A stretch of DNA of 64,000 nucleotides from an uncultured Flavobacterium sp. (GCF_963422545.1 NZ_OY730244.1:1-64000); one strand, 5' to 3'; positions 1-9,182 are shown, counted from the stretch's first letter. Notes: generated by a model from the letters alone, not told the origin. Made by a program: numbers and translations.

Positions 1-693
1 TACACTCCAAAAATGTGAAGCAAATCTAGCTTTCCCTCCGTCTTTTACTATTTCTTCGTAAGGAACCATTTGGTGATAAACAAACCATACCGTAGCAATC
101 ATTAACGCAACTGTAAATATTTTAGGAAAAATACTTTTACGAGAAGCATTTAACAACCAGATCGAGATTAAATAAGACGCTAATGCTCCTAATAATGGCG
201 CTAAAACAATAAAAGCAATAATGATAAGAACTCCTGAAGGCATTCCGCCATCTTTTCCTGCTTTATACCAACTTACGATTTCGTACCAATAATGTGTAAC
301 TCCATCTTCACCAACATAACCCGAAAAACCATGTACAGCGATCGCGTGAGCAACTGCTGCTCCTGCAAAACCACCAATTAATGTATGTGATGAACTTGAC
401 GGAATTCCTAACCACCAAGTCAATAAATTCCAACAAATTGCTGCAATAACCCCAGCCAGAATCACGACCAGATTAATCTCCATGGTGTGGGCTGTTTTTG
501 CAACAGTATCCGCAACACCAAATCCGAAAACCCAATAGGCCAGAAAGTTAAAAAATGCTGCCCAAAGAACGGCCTGAAAAGGCGTTAGTACCTTTGTAGC
601 AACAACAGTAGCTATAGCATTTGCCGCATCATGAAAACCATTGATGTAATCAAAAATTAAAGCTAATACTATAATAATTATAAGTAGCGTCAT
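1..693 (-). CDS. Inorganic phosphate transporter, PiT family (partial)
   Basis: The reading frame starts at the ATG complementary to 691-693 and runs off the left window edge, giving 231 N-terminal residues. The opening hydrophobic segment leads into DYINGFHDAANAIATVVATK, the signature of PiT (PF01384) phosphate:cation symporters. Later comes WWLGIPSSSSHTLIGG, the second PiT signature half. Several further hydrophobic stretches fit a multi-pass inner membrane protein. It lies 33 bp downstream of the DUF47 gene on the same strand, the usual pit-accessory/pit pairing, so the two are probably co-transcribed from the promoter at 1391-1398. The transported substrate (phosphate or another anion) is inferred from the family. 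Confidence 0.93.
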   Translation of the reverse strand, partial: MTLLIIIIVLALIFDYINGFHDAANAIATVVATKVLTPFQAVLWAAFFNFLAYWVFGFGVADTVAKTAHTMEINLVVILAGVIAAICWNLLTWWLGIPSSSSHTLIGGFAGAAVAHAIAVHGFSGYVGEDGVTHYWYEIVSWYKAGKDGGMPSGVLIIIAFIVLAPLLGALASYLISIWLLNASRKSIFPKIFTVALMIATVWFVYHQMVPYEEIVKDGGKARFASHFWSV

Positions 694-726
694 AAAATTA
701 TAACTTCAGAATGAAATAAATTGAAT

Positions 727-1371
727 TTAAGAATGTTTTACAGAAATAGATTCCAGTATGTTCGCAACACTCTTACATTTGTCTGTTGCTGATTCTAAAA
801 CAGATAACACTTCTTTATATTTAATAATATTTTTAGCGTCTGTTTCGTTTTCAAAAATTTCAAAAACTGCTTTGTTATAAACGTTATCAGATTTATTTTC
901 TAGTTTATTAATTCTCGCACAAGCTTCCTTAATAATGTTCATGTTTTTCAAGTTGCTCAACTCTTTTACAGCACTGTCAATATTTTGACAAGCTTCCAGG
1001 TTGATTTCTGTCATTTTTCTGATAGATTTTGTAATCTTATCAACTTGATATAATCTCATTCTGCTTGCTGCACCATGAAGGTAATCAGCAACGTTATCAA
1101 TTGAAGTAATTAATGTATGAATATCCTCTCTATCAAATGGAGTAATGAAGTTTCTGCTCAATTCAAGATTGGTCTGACGTGTAATGTCTTCTCCTTTTTG
1201 CTCTAACTCATCAATCTTTTGAAAAAGAACTTCTCTTTCTTTCAATGGAAGATTTACAGCTTCGTGTAAATTAGAAGCTAATTCGATCAAATTGCTTGAA
1301 GCCTCTTCAAAAAGTGGAAAGAATTTCTTGTCTTTCGGCACTAAAAATTGGAAAATACTGTTTATTGACAT
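727..1371 (-). CDS. DUF47 / PhoU-like Pit accessory protein
   Basis: A 214-residue, almost wholly helical soluble protein with no signal peptide. It has the PhoU-like DUF47 layout: an N-terminal amphipathic helix region, a central segment around TPFDREDIHTLITSIDNVADY (shown only in part by TPFDREDIHTLI) and charged coiled helices to the end. TPFDREDI is a typical DUF47 family motif. Family members are encoded beside PiT transporters and are thought to modulate them; here the pit gene follows at 33 bp. The ATG at 1371 lies about 13 nt after the expected transcription start of the -7 element at 1391-1398. Its exact role in phosphate uptake is not known from the sequence. Confidence 0.88.
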   Translation of the reverse strand: MSINSIFQFLVPKDKKFFPLFEEASSNLIELASNLHEAVNLPLKEREVLFQKIDELEQKGEDITRQTNLELSRNFITPFDREDIHTLITSIDNVADYLHGAASRMRLYQVDKITKSIRKMTEINLEACQNIDSAVKELSNLKNMNIIKEACARINKLENKSDNVYNKAVFEIFENETDAKNIIKYKEVLSVLESATDKCKSVANILESISVKHS

Positions 1372-1390
1372 TTTTTTATTTTTGATAGTG

Positions 1391-1398
1391 CAAAATTA
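1391..1398 (-). promoter_or_regulatory. -7 promoter element TAATTTTG for DUF47-pit operon
   Basis: On the minus strand the bases read TAATTTTG, an exact match to the Bacteroidota -7 consensus TAnnTTTG. The start codon at 1371 follows about 20 nt later, a typical short leader. Confidence 0.6.
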
Positions 1399-1419
1399 CT
1401 TCAATATTATTTTGCTATG

Positions 1420-2934
1420 TTAAGCCATTGTTAACAAATCGTTTTCAATTTGGAAACTATTCAGGAATAACACCGTTTTTTCGATGTCATAATGTAAGAT
1501 CCTGTCTTCTTTTACCAAAGGTACAACCTCTCTGTAACTACTCAAAAACATTTCGATAAAATCACTCGATTTTAAAGGTTCTCTGTAAGCAATCGCTTGT
1601 GACGCATTCATTAACTCAATTGCCAAAATACGCTCTAAATTATCCATAACACGCAAAGCTTTTGTAGCTCCGTTTGCTCCCATACTCACATGATCTTCCT
1701 GTCCATTACTAGAAACAATACTATCAATACTTGATGGAGTTGCCAATTGTTTGTTTTGGCTTGCAATACTTGCTGCGGTATATTGCGGAATCATAAATCC
1801 TGAATTCAATCCGGGATTATCAACCAAAAATGCCGGAAGATTACGCAAACCAGAGATCAGTTGATATGTTCTTCTTTCAGAAATACTTCCTAACTCAGCC
1901 AAAGCAATTGCCATAAAGTCTAAAGCTAAAGCCAAAGGCTGCCCGTGGAAATTTCCTCCTGAGATAATCTGATCTGCTTCGATAAATATATTTGGATTAT
2001 CAGTAACCGAATTAATTTCGGTCTTGAATACTTTTCTAACATAATCAATCGCATCTTTTGAAGCTCCGTGAACCTGAGGAATACAACGGAAAGAATAGGG
2101 ATCCTGAACGTGTTTTTTCTCCTGTGCAATAATTTCACTGCCTTCAAGAAACTCATTAACACGTTGCGCCGTAACAATTTGTCCTTTGTGAGGACGTATA
2201 AAATGAATCAATTCGTTAAAAGGCTCAATTCTTCCATCAAAACCTTCCAATGAAATCGTTCCAATTAAATCGGCTAAATAAGAATATTTATACGCTTTTA
2301 ATAAAATGTGAGCTCCATAAGCACTCATAAACTGAGTTCCGTTTAATAAAGCCAAACCTTCTTTTGACTGCAAAACAATTGGTTCCCAGTTAAAATGTTT
2401 TAAAACATCTGCCGAAGCCATTTTTTTATCTTCAAAAAGCACTTCTCCTTCTCCTAATAAAGGCAAAGACAAATGTGCCAACGGTGCCAAATCTCCAGAA
2501 GCTCCAAGTGAACCTTGTGTATAAATTATCGGTAAGATATCATTATTGTAAAAATCTACTAAACGCTGTAAAGTTTGCAATTGAACTCCTGAATGACCAT
2601 AGCTCAACGATTGAATTTTAAGCAACAACATCATTTTTACAATCTCAGCCGGTACTTCCTCGCCAGTTCCACATGCATGTGATTTTACAAGGTTTTCCTG
2701 AAGTTGTGATAAATTTTCGTTTGAGATTTTCACATTACAAAGTGATCCAAAACCGGTATTGATACCATAAATAGGCTCAGAATGCGTAGCCATTTTTTTA
2801 TCTAAATAATCACGGCATTTTTGAACATTTACTTTAGCTTCTTCAGACAATTCAAGTGTTTTTTGATTCACAATAATTTCTTGTAAAGCTTCTAAACCTA
2901 AAGTTTCAGTACTTATATAATGGATTTCTCTCAT
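1420..2934 (-). CDS. hutH: Histidine ammonia-lyase
   Basis: 504 residues, normal length for HutH. It deaminates histidine to urocanate, the first step of histidine breakdown, in the cytoplasm. The MIO prosthetic group forms from Ala145-Ser146-Gly147 in GSLGASGDLAPLAH, and the catalytic tyrosine region YGINTGFG lies at 56-63. Further family motifs are QEDHVSMGANGA and DNPNIF. No other hut genes (hutU, hutI, hutG) are adjacent; a HutD-like protein is encoded about 12.6 kb away at 15568. Phenylalanine or tyrosine ammonia-lyase activity is a less likely alternative. The ATG at 2934 follows an AT-rich 440-bp divergent spacer shared with the threonine leader. Confidence 0.93.
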   Translation of the reverse strand: MREIHYISTETLGLEALQEIIVNQKTLELSEEAKVNVQKCRDYLDKKMATHSEPIYGINTGFGSLCNVKISNENLSQLQENLVKSHACGTGEEVPAEIVKMMLLLKIQSLSYGHSGVQLQTLQRLVDFYNNDILPIIYTQGSLGASGDLAPLAHLSLPLLGEGEVLFEDKKMASADVLKHFNWEPIVLQSKEGLALLNGTQFMSAYGAHILLKAYKYSYLADLIGTISLEGFDGRIEPFNELIHFIRPHKGQIVTAQRVNEFLEGSEIIAQEKKHVQDPYSFRCIPQVHGASKDAIDYVRKVFKTEINSVTDNPNIFIEADQIISGGNFHGQPLALALDFMAIALAELGSISERRTYQLISGLRNLPAFLVDNPGLNSGFMIPQYTAASIASQNKQLATPSSIDSIVSSNGQEDHVSMGANGATKALRVMDNLERILAIELMNASQAIAYREPLKSSDFIEMFLSSYREVVPLVKEDRILHYDIEKTVLFLNSFQIENDLLTMA

Positions 2935-3357
2935 GATGTTTATAATTTAAGACCCCAAAATTCAACAAATCAATATTAAAAAGCAACATTTGTTCATAAT
3001 AATTAAAATTAGGACAATACAAATTCTGCACTTTTATCTATTTCACAATACTAATCACACAAAATCAGTCCATTATTTTAATACGCCAGATTACATTTTT
3101 TAGAATCTTTGAATAAAAACCTAAAAAACACAATTCCTACTTAGCATATAGACTAAACTTGAATTATTTTAGAACATTTTTATTAAAAATCAAGCCTTTA
3201 ACTCTACTTTACTTCAACAGAAACAAGCCTAAATATACGAATACATCAATTTATCATATTCTATATTAACAAAACCTCAATATTAATTTCATGAGATTTG
3301 AATTATTAAAATATTCGTAAAAAGACATTTAAGGTTTTTAACTTTTATAAAAAACTG

Positions 3358-3365
3358 TACTTTTG
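3358..3365 (+). promoter_or_regulatory. -7 promoter element TACTTTTG of the threonine operon
   Basis: TACTTTTG matches the TAnnTTTG consensus. It places the transcription start near 3371, only about six bases before the leader-peptide ATG at 3377, so the leader would be translated almost without a 5' UTR. The spacer 2935-3357 otherwise shows only AT-rich sequence without a convincing gene. Confidence 0.6.
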
Positions 3366-3376
3366 AAAAATCAAAA

Positions 3377-3475
3377 ATGAAAAGTAACAGCGCAAAATAT
3401 CAATCTACAATGACAACTCAAACAAGAGTTGCAATTGCTGCTACAATTACATCTACTACAACAACTACCCCTTAG
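3377..3475 (+). CDS. Threonine operon leader peptide (thrL-like)
   Basis: A 32-codon reading frame ending in TAG. Eleven of 32 residues are Thr (positions 11, 13, 14, 16, 23, 25 and 27-31) with Ile at 20 and 24, and the last residues before Pro32 are five consecutive threonines. This is the composition expected of a Thr/Ile attenuation leader, as in E. coli thrL, although the sequence is not closely alike. A second in-frame ATG at 3410 would give a 21-residue form. It sits directly behind a -7 element and 107 bp before thrA, the first gene of a thrA-thrB-thrC operon. Stalling at Thr codons when charged tRNA-Thr is scarce is inferred, not seen. Confidence 0.82.
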   Translation: MKSNSAKYQSTMTTQTRVAIAATITSTTTTTP

Positions 3476-3534
3476 GGGTATACATTTTTACATATAATCC
3501 TGGTTATCTATACTTTTTTCCTGAAAGAAGAAAG
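3467..3534 (+). promoter_or_regulatory. Candidate attenuator region of the threonine operon
   Basis: Just at the leader stop codon there is a perfect short hairpin, TACCCC-TTA-GGGGTA (about 3466-3480). Downstream, GTATA near 3478-3482 can pair with TATAC at 3509-3513, immediately followed by a six-T run (3514-3519), a possible weak terminator. That T run can instead pair in an 8-bp stem, CTTTTTTC (3513-3520) with GAAGAAAG (3527-3534). The mutually exclusive pairings suit an attenuator, but the stems are weak and the folding was done by eye. Confidence 0.45.
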
Positions 3535-3582
3535 GCATTGGATACATAAAAATATTTGCATAAAAAGAAAAAAATCATCAAA

Positions 3583-6030
3583 ATGAAAGTATTAAAATTT
3601 GGCGGAACTTCGGTTGCCAATGCTCAAAATATAAAACTCGTTCTCGAAATCATAAAACAAAATTCTAAACAAGATAAATTAGCTGTCGTAGTTTCTGCTT
3701 TAAGCAAAGTCACTGATTTATTGCAATTAGCAGCATCAAAAGCGGCGGCAAATGACGAAAGCTTTAGAGAAATTGTTGCCGAAATCGAGAAAAAACACCT
3801 CGACACTTTAAAAGAATTAATTCCGGTAAGTGAGCAAAGCAGTTTACTAAGCCACGTAAAAAGAATTATCAATCATTTAGAAACTTTATTAGACGGCTGT
3901 TTCTTATTAGGTGAATTATCGCCAAGAACTGCCGATACTATTTTAAGTTTTGGAGAATTGTTATCGTCTTACATTATCGCTCAGGCGTATCAGCAAATTG
4001 ATAAAAATGTAGTTTACAAAGACAGCCGTGAGCTGATCAAAACCAATAGCAATTTTGGTAAAGCAGTTGTAAATTTTGAAATTTCGAACCAATTGATTCA
4101 GGATTATTTTACCGAAAATCAATCGCAAATCAATATTTTACCGGGCTTTATCTCTCAGACTCTTGACGGAATCACTACAACTTTAGGCCGTGGAGGTTCT
4201 GATTATACAGCCGCCATTATTGCCGGAGCACTAAATGCATCTCAATTAGAAATCTGGACTGATGTAAACGGAATGTTTACTGCAAACCCAAAAATTGTAA
4301 AGCAAGCGCGACCAATTGCCAACATCTCTTATCAGGAAGCGATGGAGTTGTCGCATTTTGGAGCCAAAGTTTTGTATCCGCCAACAATTCAGCCTGTATT
4401 AAGAAAAAACATTCCAATTTTAATCAAAAATACTTTTGAACCGGAAGCTGTAGGAACTTTAATTTCTAATCAGGTTTCATCAAAAGATACTGTTGTAAAA
4501 GGAATCAGCCATATTGATCATATTTCGTTAGTAACACTTGAAGGTCCCGGAATGATTGGAGTTTCAGGTTCATCAAAACGTTTGTTCGAAGTATTGTCAC
4601 AGGAAAAAATCAATGTTATTTTTATTACTCAGGCTTCTTCTGAACATTCAATTTGTATCGGAATTTTAAATTCTGACGCTGATAATGCCGAAGCTGCCAT
4701 TAACAGAGCTTTTGAAATTGAAATTTTACAAAACAAAATTGATCCTTGTATTGTAGAAAAAGATCTTTGCATTATTGCTTTGGTTGGTGAAAACATGAAA
4801 AACCACCAAGGTTTAAGCGGAAGAATGTTCAGTACTTTAGGAAAAAACAACGTAAACATTCGTGCCATTGCGCAAGGTGCTTCTGAACGTAATATCTCGA
4901 CTGTTATCAACGAAAGAGACGTTAAAAAAGCATTGAATACTTTACACGAAAATTTCTTTGAAGAAAATACAAAACAGCTCAATTTATTTGTGATGGGAGT
5001 TGGAAATGTGGGCGAAAAATTCATCGAGCAAATTCACAATCAAAGAAAATTCTTAAAAGATAATTTAAAGATTAATGTTCGCGTTATCGCTTTGTCAAAC
5101 TCAAGAAAAATGCTTTTTGATGAAGACGGAATTTCTTTAAAAGAATGGCAAGCCGATTTAGATAAAGGTGAAACTGCTAATAAAGAAGAATTTATCGCTC
5201 GTGCGAAAGAACTGAACTTACGTAATAGTATTTTTGTTGATATTACAGCAAATGCAAGCGTTTCTGAAACTTATGAGAACTTCCTAAAACAAAGTATTGC
5301 CGTTGTAACTTGTAATAAAATTGCCTGTTCATCTGCTTATGATAATTACAAGAAACTAAAAAACCTATCACGTCAATATAACGCTCCGTTTTTGTTTGAA
5401 ACGAATGTTGGTGCAGGATTACCAATTATTGATACCGTAAAAAACCTTATTGCTTCTGGCGATAAAGTGCATAAAATTCAGGCAGTTTTATCCGGAAGTT
5501 TAAACTTCATTTTTAACAATTTCGATAAAGACAATTCTTTTCACGATGTTGTAAAAGAAGCCGGAGTTCAGGGATTCACAGAACCAGACCCGAAAATTGA
5601 TTTAAGCGGAATCGACGTTGCTCGTAAAATTCTGATTCTTATTCGCGAAAGTGGTTACGAAATGGATATTGATGCTATTGCAAATGAGTCGTTTTTGCCA
5701 GCCGAATCTTTAGCAACAACAAACAACGAAGACTTTTTTGCTTCGTTAACAAAACATGCTTCTCATTTTGAAGATATTTACAACGAAGCTTTAGCAAAAG
5801 ATTCAAGATTGAAATACGTAGCACAATTTGAAAACGGAAAAGCAAGCGTTGGTTTGCAGTTCATCCCAAAAGATCATCCTTTTTACAATTTAGAAGGAAA
5901 AGACAATATCGTTTTGTTCTACACAGATCGCTACGTAGATCAGCCTTTATTGATAAAAGGCGCTGGAGCCGGAGCAGCAGTTACCGCTTCAGGAATTTTT
6001 GCAGACGTTATTAGAATTGGGAATGTATAG
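3583..6030 (+). CDS. thrA: Bifunctional aspartate kinase / homoserine dehydrogenase
   Basis: 815 residues from the ATG at 3583. A TTG 27 bp upstream only adds a lysine-rich extension and is not preferred. It catalyses the first and third steps of threonine synthesis from aspartate. The N-terminal kinase begins MKVLKFGGTSVAN; GRGGSDYTAAIIAGAL is the second kinase signature. Two ACT-type regulatory segments follow (around GVSGSSKRLFEVL and GLSGRMFSTLGKNNVN), then the NAD(P)-binding Rossmann segment LFVMGVGNVGEKF and the homoserine dehydrogenase domain ending KGAGAGAAVTASGIFADV. The length matches ThrA/MetL fusions. Its place behind a Thr-rich leader and before thrB and thrC supports the threonine-type (ThrA) role. 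Confidence 0.95.
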   Translation: MKVLKFGGTSVANAQNIKLVLEIIKQNSKQDKLAVVVSALSKVTDLLQLAASKAAANDESFREIVAEIEKKHLDTLKELIPVSEQSSLLSHVKRIINHLETLLDGCFLLGELSPRTADTILSFGELLSSYIIAQAYQQIDKNVVYKDSRELIKTNSNFGKAVVNFEISNQLIQDYFTENQSQINILPGFISQTLDGITTTLGRGGSDYTAAIIAGALNASQLEIWTDVNGMFTANPKIVKQARPIANISYQEAMELSHFGAKVLYPPTIQPVLRKNIPILIKNTFEPEAVGTLISNQVSSKDTVVKGISHIDHISLVTLEGPGMIGVSGSSKRLFEVLSQEKINVIFITQASSEHSICIGILNSDADNAEAAINRAFEIEILQNKIDPCIVEKDLCIIALVGENMKNHQGLSGRMFSTLGKNNVNIRAIAQGASERNISTVINERDVKKALNTLHENFFEENTKQLNLFVMGVGNVGEKFIEQIHNQRKFLKDNLKINVRVIALSNSRKMLFDEDGISLKEWQADLDKGETANKEEFIARAKELNLRNSIFVDITANASVSETYENFLKQSIAVVTCNKIACSSAYDNYKKLKNLSRQYNAPFLFETNVGAGLPIIDTVKNLIASGDKVHKIQAVLSGSLNFIFNNFDKDNSFHDVVKEAGVQGFTEPDPKIDLSGIDVARKILILIRESGYEMDIDAIANESFLPAESLATTNNEDFFASLTKHASHFEDIYNEALAKDSRLKYVAQFENGKASVGLQFIPKDHPFYNLEGKDNIVLFYTDRYVDQPLLIKGAGAGAAVTASGIFADVIRIGNV

Positions 6031-6124
6031 CCGCTAAGGCACTAAGACGCTAAGTTTCTAAGTTTTTTCTTTGAGACTTAGCGCAAAAAATAAAAAAACT
6101 TTGTGACTTTGTGCCTTCGTGGCA
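6031..6124 (+). repeat. Inverted intergenic repeat between thrA and thrB
   Basis: The spacer begins GCCGCTAAGGCACTAAG and ends with the near-complement CTTTGTGCCTTCGTGGC, so the two ends form an imperfect inverted repeat of about 25 bp per arm. It belongs to the GCCACGAAGGCAC family also seen at 15451 and 16136. Lying inside an operon, the transcript could form a stem between the two genes. Confidence 0.7.
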
Positions 6125-6137
6125 AAACCAACCAGAA

Positions 6138-7058
6138 ATGAAAGAAATAAAACTATTTTGCCCGGCAACTATCGCAAACCTCTCATGCGGATTTGACGTA
6201 CTTGGACTTTGCTTAGACAATGCGGGCGATGAAATGATTATTCGGAAAGTCGATCAAAAAGGAGTTCGAATCACTAAAATTGTGGGTGCTGATTTGCCTT
6301 TAGAAACCGAGAAAAATGTCTCCGGTGTTGCAGCTCTTGCAATGCTTGAAACTCTTGATGTGGACTGCGGATTCGAAATCGAAATTTACAAAAACATTAA
6401 AGCCGGAAGCGGAATTGGAAGCAGTGCGGCAAGTTCTGCCGGATCAGTTTTCGGAATTAATGAACTTTTAGGAAGACCATATTCTCGTAAAGATTTGGTT
6501 CAGTTTGCCATGCAGGGCGAAAAATTAGCCAGCGGAAACGCACATGCTGATAACGTTGCTCCTGCCCTTTTAGGCGGATTTACTTTAGTAAGAAGCTATT
6601 CTCCGCTTGATATTATCAGAATTGATAGTCCTGAGGAATTGTATGCAACGGTGGTTCATCCGCAAATTGAATTGAAAACATCTGATGCTCGTTCGGTTTT
6701 AAAACAAAATGTTTCCCTAAAAAGTGCCATTACGCAATGGGGAAATGTGGGCGGATTAGTTGCCGGATTATATACAAAAGATTACGATTTGATTGGACGT
6801 TCCCTTCATGACGAAATTGTTGAACCATTAAGAAGCGTTTTAATTCCGGGATTTGATTTAATTAAACAAACTGCTCTTGAAAACGGTGCTTTAGGTTCAG
6901 GAATTTCAGGTTCAGGTCCATCGATTTTCGCTTTAAGCAGAGGAAAAAACACCGCCGACCAAATCGCAAAAGCCATGAGCGACGTTTACGAAAAAATGAA
7001 TTTACCGTATGAAATTCACGTTTCGAAAATCAATCCTGATGGCGTAAGAATTATATAA
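6138..7058 (+). CDS. thrB: Homoserine kinase
   Basis: 306 residues from the ATG at 6138. An in-frame upstream start at 6111 lies inside the repeat and adds non-conserved residues. It is a GHMP-family kinase that phosphorylates homoserine to O-phosphohomoserine. Evidence is the N-terminal FCPATIANLSCGFDVLG, the glycine/serine ATP loop AGSGIGSSAASSAG at about 89-102, and the C-terminal GALGSGISGSGPSIFAL motif 3. Length is normal for the family. Its position between thrA and thrC completes the pathway from aspartate to threonine. Confidence is high. Confidence 0.95.
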   Translation: MKEIKLFCPATIANLSCGFDVLGLCLDNAGDEMIIRKVDQKGVRITKIVGADLPLETEKNVSGVAALAMLETLDVDCGFEIEIYKNIKAGSGIGSSAASSAGSVFGINELLGRPYSRKDLVQFAMQGEKLASGNAHADNVAPALLGGFTLVRSYSPLDIIRIDSPEELYATVVHPQIELKTSDARSVLKQNVSLKSAITQWGNVGGLVAGLYTKDYDLIGRSLHDEIVEPLRSVLIPGFDLIKQTALENGALGSGISGSGPSIFALSRGKNTADQIAKAMSDVYEKMNLPYEIHVSKINPDGVRII

Positions 7059-7067
7059 CACCAATTT

Positions 7068-7140
7068 CACGAATTTACACAAATTGGTTTGTGCAATAAT
7101 TTAAACACAAAGAATTAGTGACAATCAGTGAAATTCGTGT
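7068..7140 (+). repeat. Inverted intergenic repeat between thrB and thrC
   Basis: CACGAATTTACAC (7068-7080) is nearly complementary to GTGAAATTCGTGT (7128-7140), leaving a roughly 47-base interior. This is the same design as the repeat between thrA and thrB but a different sequence family, related to the one at 20409. Confidence 0.6.
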
Positions 7141-7155
7141 TCAAATAAACATACA

Positions 7156-8445
7156 ATGAAATACTATAGTTTAAACCATAATGCCCCAAAAGTTTCTTTT
7201 CAGAAAGCTGTAATACAAGGATTAGCGAGTGATAAAGGATTATATTTCCCGGAAAATATCACAGCTTTAGATCCTTCATTTTTTGATAAAATCGAAAGTT
7301 TAAGCCACGAAGAAATTGCTTTTGAAGCCATAAAACAATTTGTTGGCGATGAAATTCCGACAGAAAAACTAAAAGAAATCATTGCCGATACTTTAGTTTT
7401 TGATTTTCCGGTTGTGAAAGTTGAAAACGGAATCTATTCCTTAGAGTTATTTCACGGCCCTACAATGGCTTTCAAAGACGTTGGAGCACGTTTTATGTCA
7501 CGTTGTCTTGCCTATTTTAATAAAGACAAAAAAGACAGTAAAAACACTGTTTTGGTAGCAACTTCAGGAGATACAGGCGGAGCCGTTGCCAGCGGATTTT
7601 TAGGTGTTGATGGCGTTGATGTTGTGATTTTATATCCGTCAGGAAAAGTGAGCGATATTCAGGAAAGACAATTGACTACTTTAGGTCAAAACATTAAAGC
7701 ACTAGAAGTTGATGGCGTTTTTGATGATTGTCAGGATATGGTAAAAAAAGCATTTTTAGACGAAACTTTAGCGCATAAAAACCTGACTTCGGCAAATTCT
7801 ATTAATATTGCGCGCTGGTTACCGCAAATGTTTTATTTCTTCTTTGCTTACAAAGCGTTGAAAAGCCAAAATAAACCTTTAGTTTTTTCTTGCCCAAGTG
7901 GAAACTTCGGGAATATCTGCGCCGGAATTATGGCAAAGAAATTAGGATTACCAATTGAACACTTTGTAGCATCTACAAACGTAAACGATACGGTGCCGAG
8001 ATTCTTAGAAAACGGAAAGTACGATCCAAAACCTTCTAAAGCAACAATCTCTAACGCAATGGACGTTGGAAATCCAAGCAACTTTATTAGAATTCAGGAA
8101 TTATACAATAATGACTTAAAAGCTTTCGAAAAAGATTTCTCTTCTTATAGTTATACCGACGAGCAAACTCTCGAAGCTATGAAGAAAATTTATAGCACAG
8201 ATGGTTATATCGCAGAACCGCACGGTGCTGTTGGCTATTTAGGTTTGAAAAAAGAACTTGAAAAACACAACAACGCAATTGGTGTTTTCTTAGAAACGGC
8301 GCATCCTATTAAATTTTTAGATGTGGTTGAACCTGCTTTGGGAATTACGCTTCCAATTCCGGAACAAATTGAGAGTGTTATTAATGAGGAAAAAGTGAGT
8401 GTTAAGATTAAAATTTATGAGGAATTGAAAGCCTTTTTAGGTTAG
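7156..8445 (+). CDS. thrC: Threonine synthase
   Basis: 429 residues. A PLP enzyme that converts O-phosphohomoserine to threonine, the last step of the pathway. The PLP lysine is Lys107 in HGPTMAFKDVGARF, and the phosphate/PLP-binding loop is VATSGDTGGAVASG at about 134-147. The region FSCPSGNFGNICAG is another family motif. The N-terminal MKYYSLNHNAP start is typical of the class found in Bacteroidota and E. coli. It is the last gene of the operon and is followed by a hairpin terminator at 8467. Confidence 0.96.
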   Translation: MKYYSLNHNAPKVSFQKAVIQGLASDKGLYFPENITALDPSFFDKIESLSHEEIAFEAIKQFVGDEIPTEKLKEIIADTLVFDFPVVKVENGIYSLELFHGPTMAFKDVGARFMSRCLAYFNKDKKDSKNTVLVATSGDTGGAVASGFLGVDGVDVVILYPSGKVSDIQERQLTTLGQNIKALEVDGVFDDCQDMVKKAFLDETLAHKNLTSANSINIARWLPQMFYFFFAYKALKSQNKPLVFSCPSGNFGNICAGIMAKKLGLPIEHFVASTNVNDTVPRFLENGKYDPKPSKATISNAMDVGNPSNFIRIQELYNNDLKAFEKDFSSYSYTDEQTLEAMKKIYSTDGYIAEPHGAVGYLGLKKELEKHNNAIGVFLETAHPIKFLDVVEPALGITLPIPEQIESVINEEKVSVKIKIYEELKAFLG

Positions 8446-8466
8446 TTTATTTCTATTTAAAAATAT

Positions 8467-8513
8467 AAGCCACAGTTTGCACCGATTTATTTTGATGTAA
8501 TTGTGGCTTTCTT
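8467..8513 (+). terminator. Terminator of the threonine operon
   Basis: AAGCCACA (8467-8474) pairs with TGTGGCTT (8502-8509) and is followed by a T-rich tail. The loop is long (27 bases), so the call is moderate. Confidence 0.55.
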
Positions 8514-8573
8514 ATTTATATTTGAATAAGTTTATTATGTTTGATTAATAATTCCTAAATCTCATAATTAAGT

Positions 8574-9041
8574 ATGAATAACTACATTGTCTTTGCCATT
8601 TTAACATTAATTATAATTTTAGTATTTAATTACAAAAAGATTGAATTGTTTATTGATTTTATTGAAGAACAGATCGCAATTGACTTTAAAAAAAGAACTA
8701 ATTTAGATTGGCACACATTAAATAGACTTTCTGCTCCTAAGTCATTTATATGGGGATTAATATTTAAAAGTCCTGTTTTGTATTTTGATGATGATTATTT
8801 ATACATTACAAAATCAAGTAATCCTGTAATAAAGTATCCTATTTCAACAATTATTGAACTTAGAAAAACTAATGTCATGATTAATGATGTAAGGGTTTGG
8901 AAAATAATCATCAATGATGCAGGCAAGCGAATGGTTTATAAGTTTAGGGTTTATCGCAATTTTAATCTTTTTTTAGCGAAAGTAAGCGAAAATCCAAACG
9001 CTATTGTAGACGAAAGATATATCTGGAAAATCTTTGAATAA
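8574..9041 (+). CDS. Hypothetical membrane-anchored protein
   Basis: 155 residues, family not recognised. Residues 3-19 form one hydrophobic segment that is probably a membrane anchor. The rest is a soluble domain rich in alternating hydrophobic residues (YLYITKSSNPVIKYPISTI and VWKIIINDAGKRMVYKFRV), suggesting a beta-rich fold such as a bacterial PH-like domain; that is a guess from pattern only. It stands alone between the threonine operon terminator and its own terminator at 9084. AT content is higher than in the thr genes. Confidence 0.6.
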   Translation: MNNYIVFAILTLIIILVFNYKKIELFIDFIEEQIAIDFKKRTNLDWHTLNRLSAPKSFIWGLIFKSPVLYFDDDYLYITKSSNPVIKYPISTIIELRKTNVMINDVRVWKIIINDAGKRMVYKFRVYRNFNLFLAKVSENPNAIVDERYIWKIFE

Positions 9042-9083
9042 ATTCTGCAGAGGGGGTAACTAATTAATATATAACTACATAAT

Positions 9084-9117
9084 AAAAACGACTGAAATAA
9101 ATCTCAGTCGTTTTTTT
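9084..9117 (+). terminator. Rho-independent terminator
   Basis: AAAAACGACTGA and TCAGTCGTTTTT form a 12-bp stem with an 8-base loop, followed by a T run. It closes the 8574-9041 gene. Confidence 0.85.
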
Positions 9118-9174
9118 ATTTCATAACTGTTCATAATATTCTATATTAATTAAAAATTTAGTAAGAAAAATATA

Positions 9175-9182
9175 TATATTTG
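9175..9182 (+). promoter_or_regulatory. -7 promoter element TATATTTG
   Basis: Exact TAnnTTTG match, giving a start near 9189 and an unusually long leader of about 135 nt before the ATG at 9324. The leader contains a perfect 7-bp hairpin at 9265-9281. Confidence 0.5.

Noticed and set aside
3556..3582. Upstream TTG start for thrA
   Set aside because: It adds a lysine-rich stretch not found in the aspartokinase N-terminus; the ATG at 3583 gives the family start MKVLKFGGTS.
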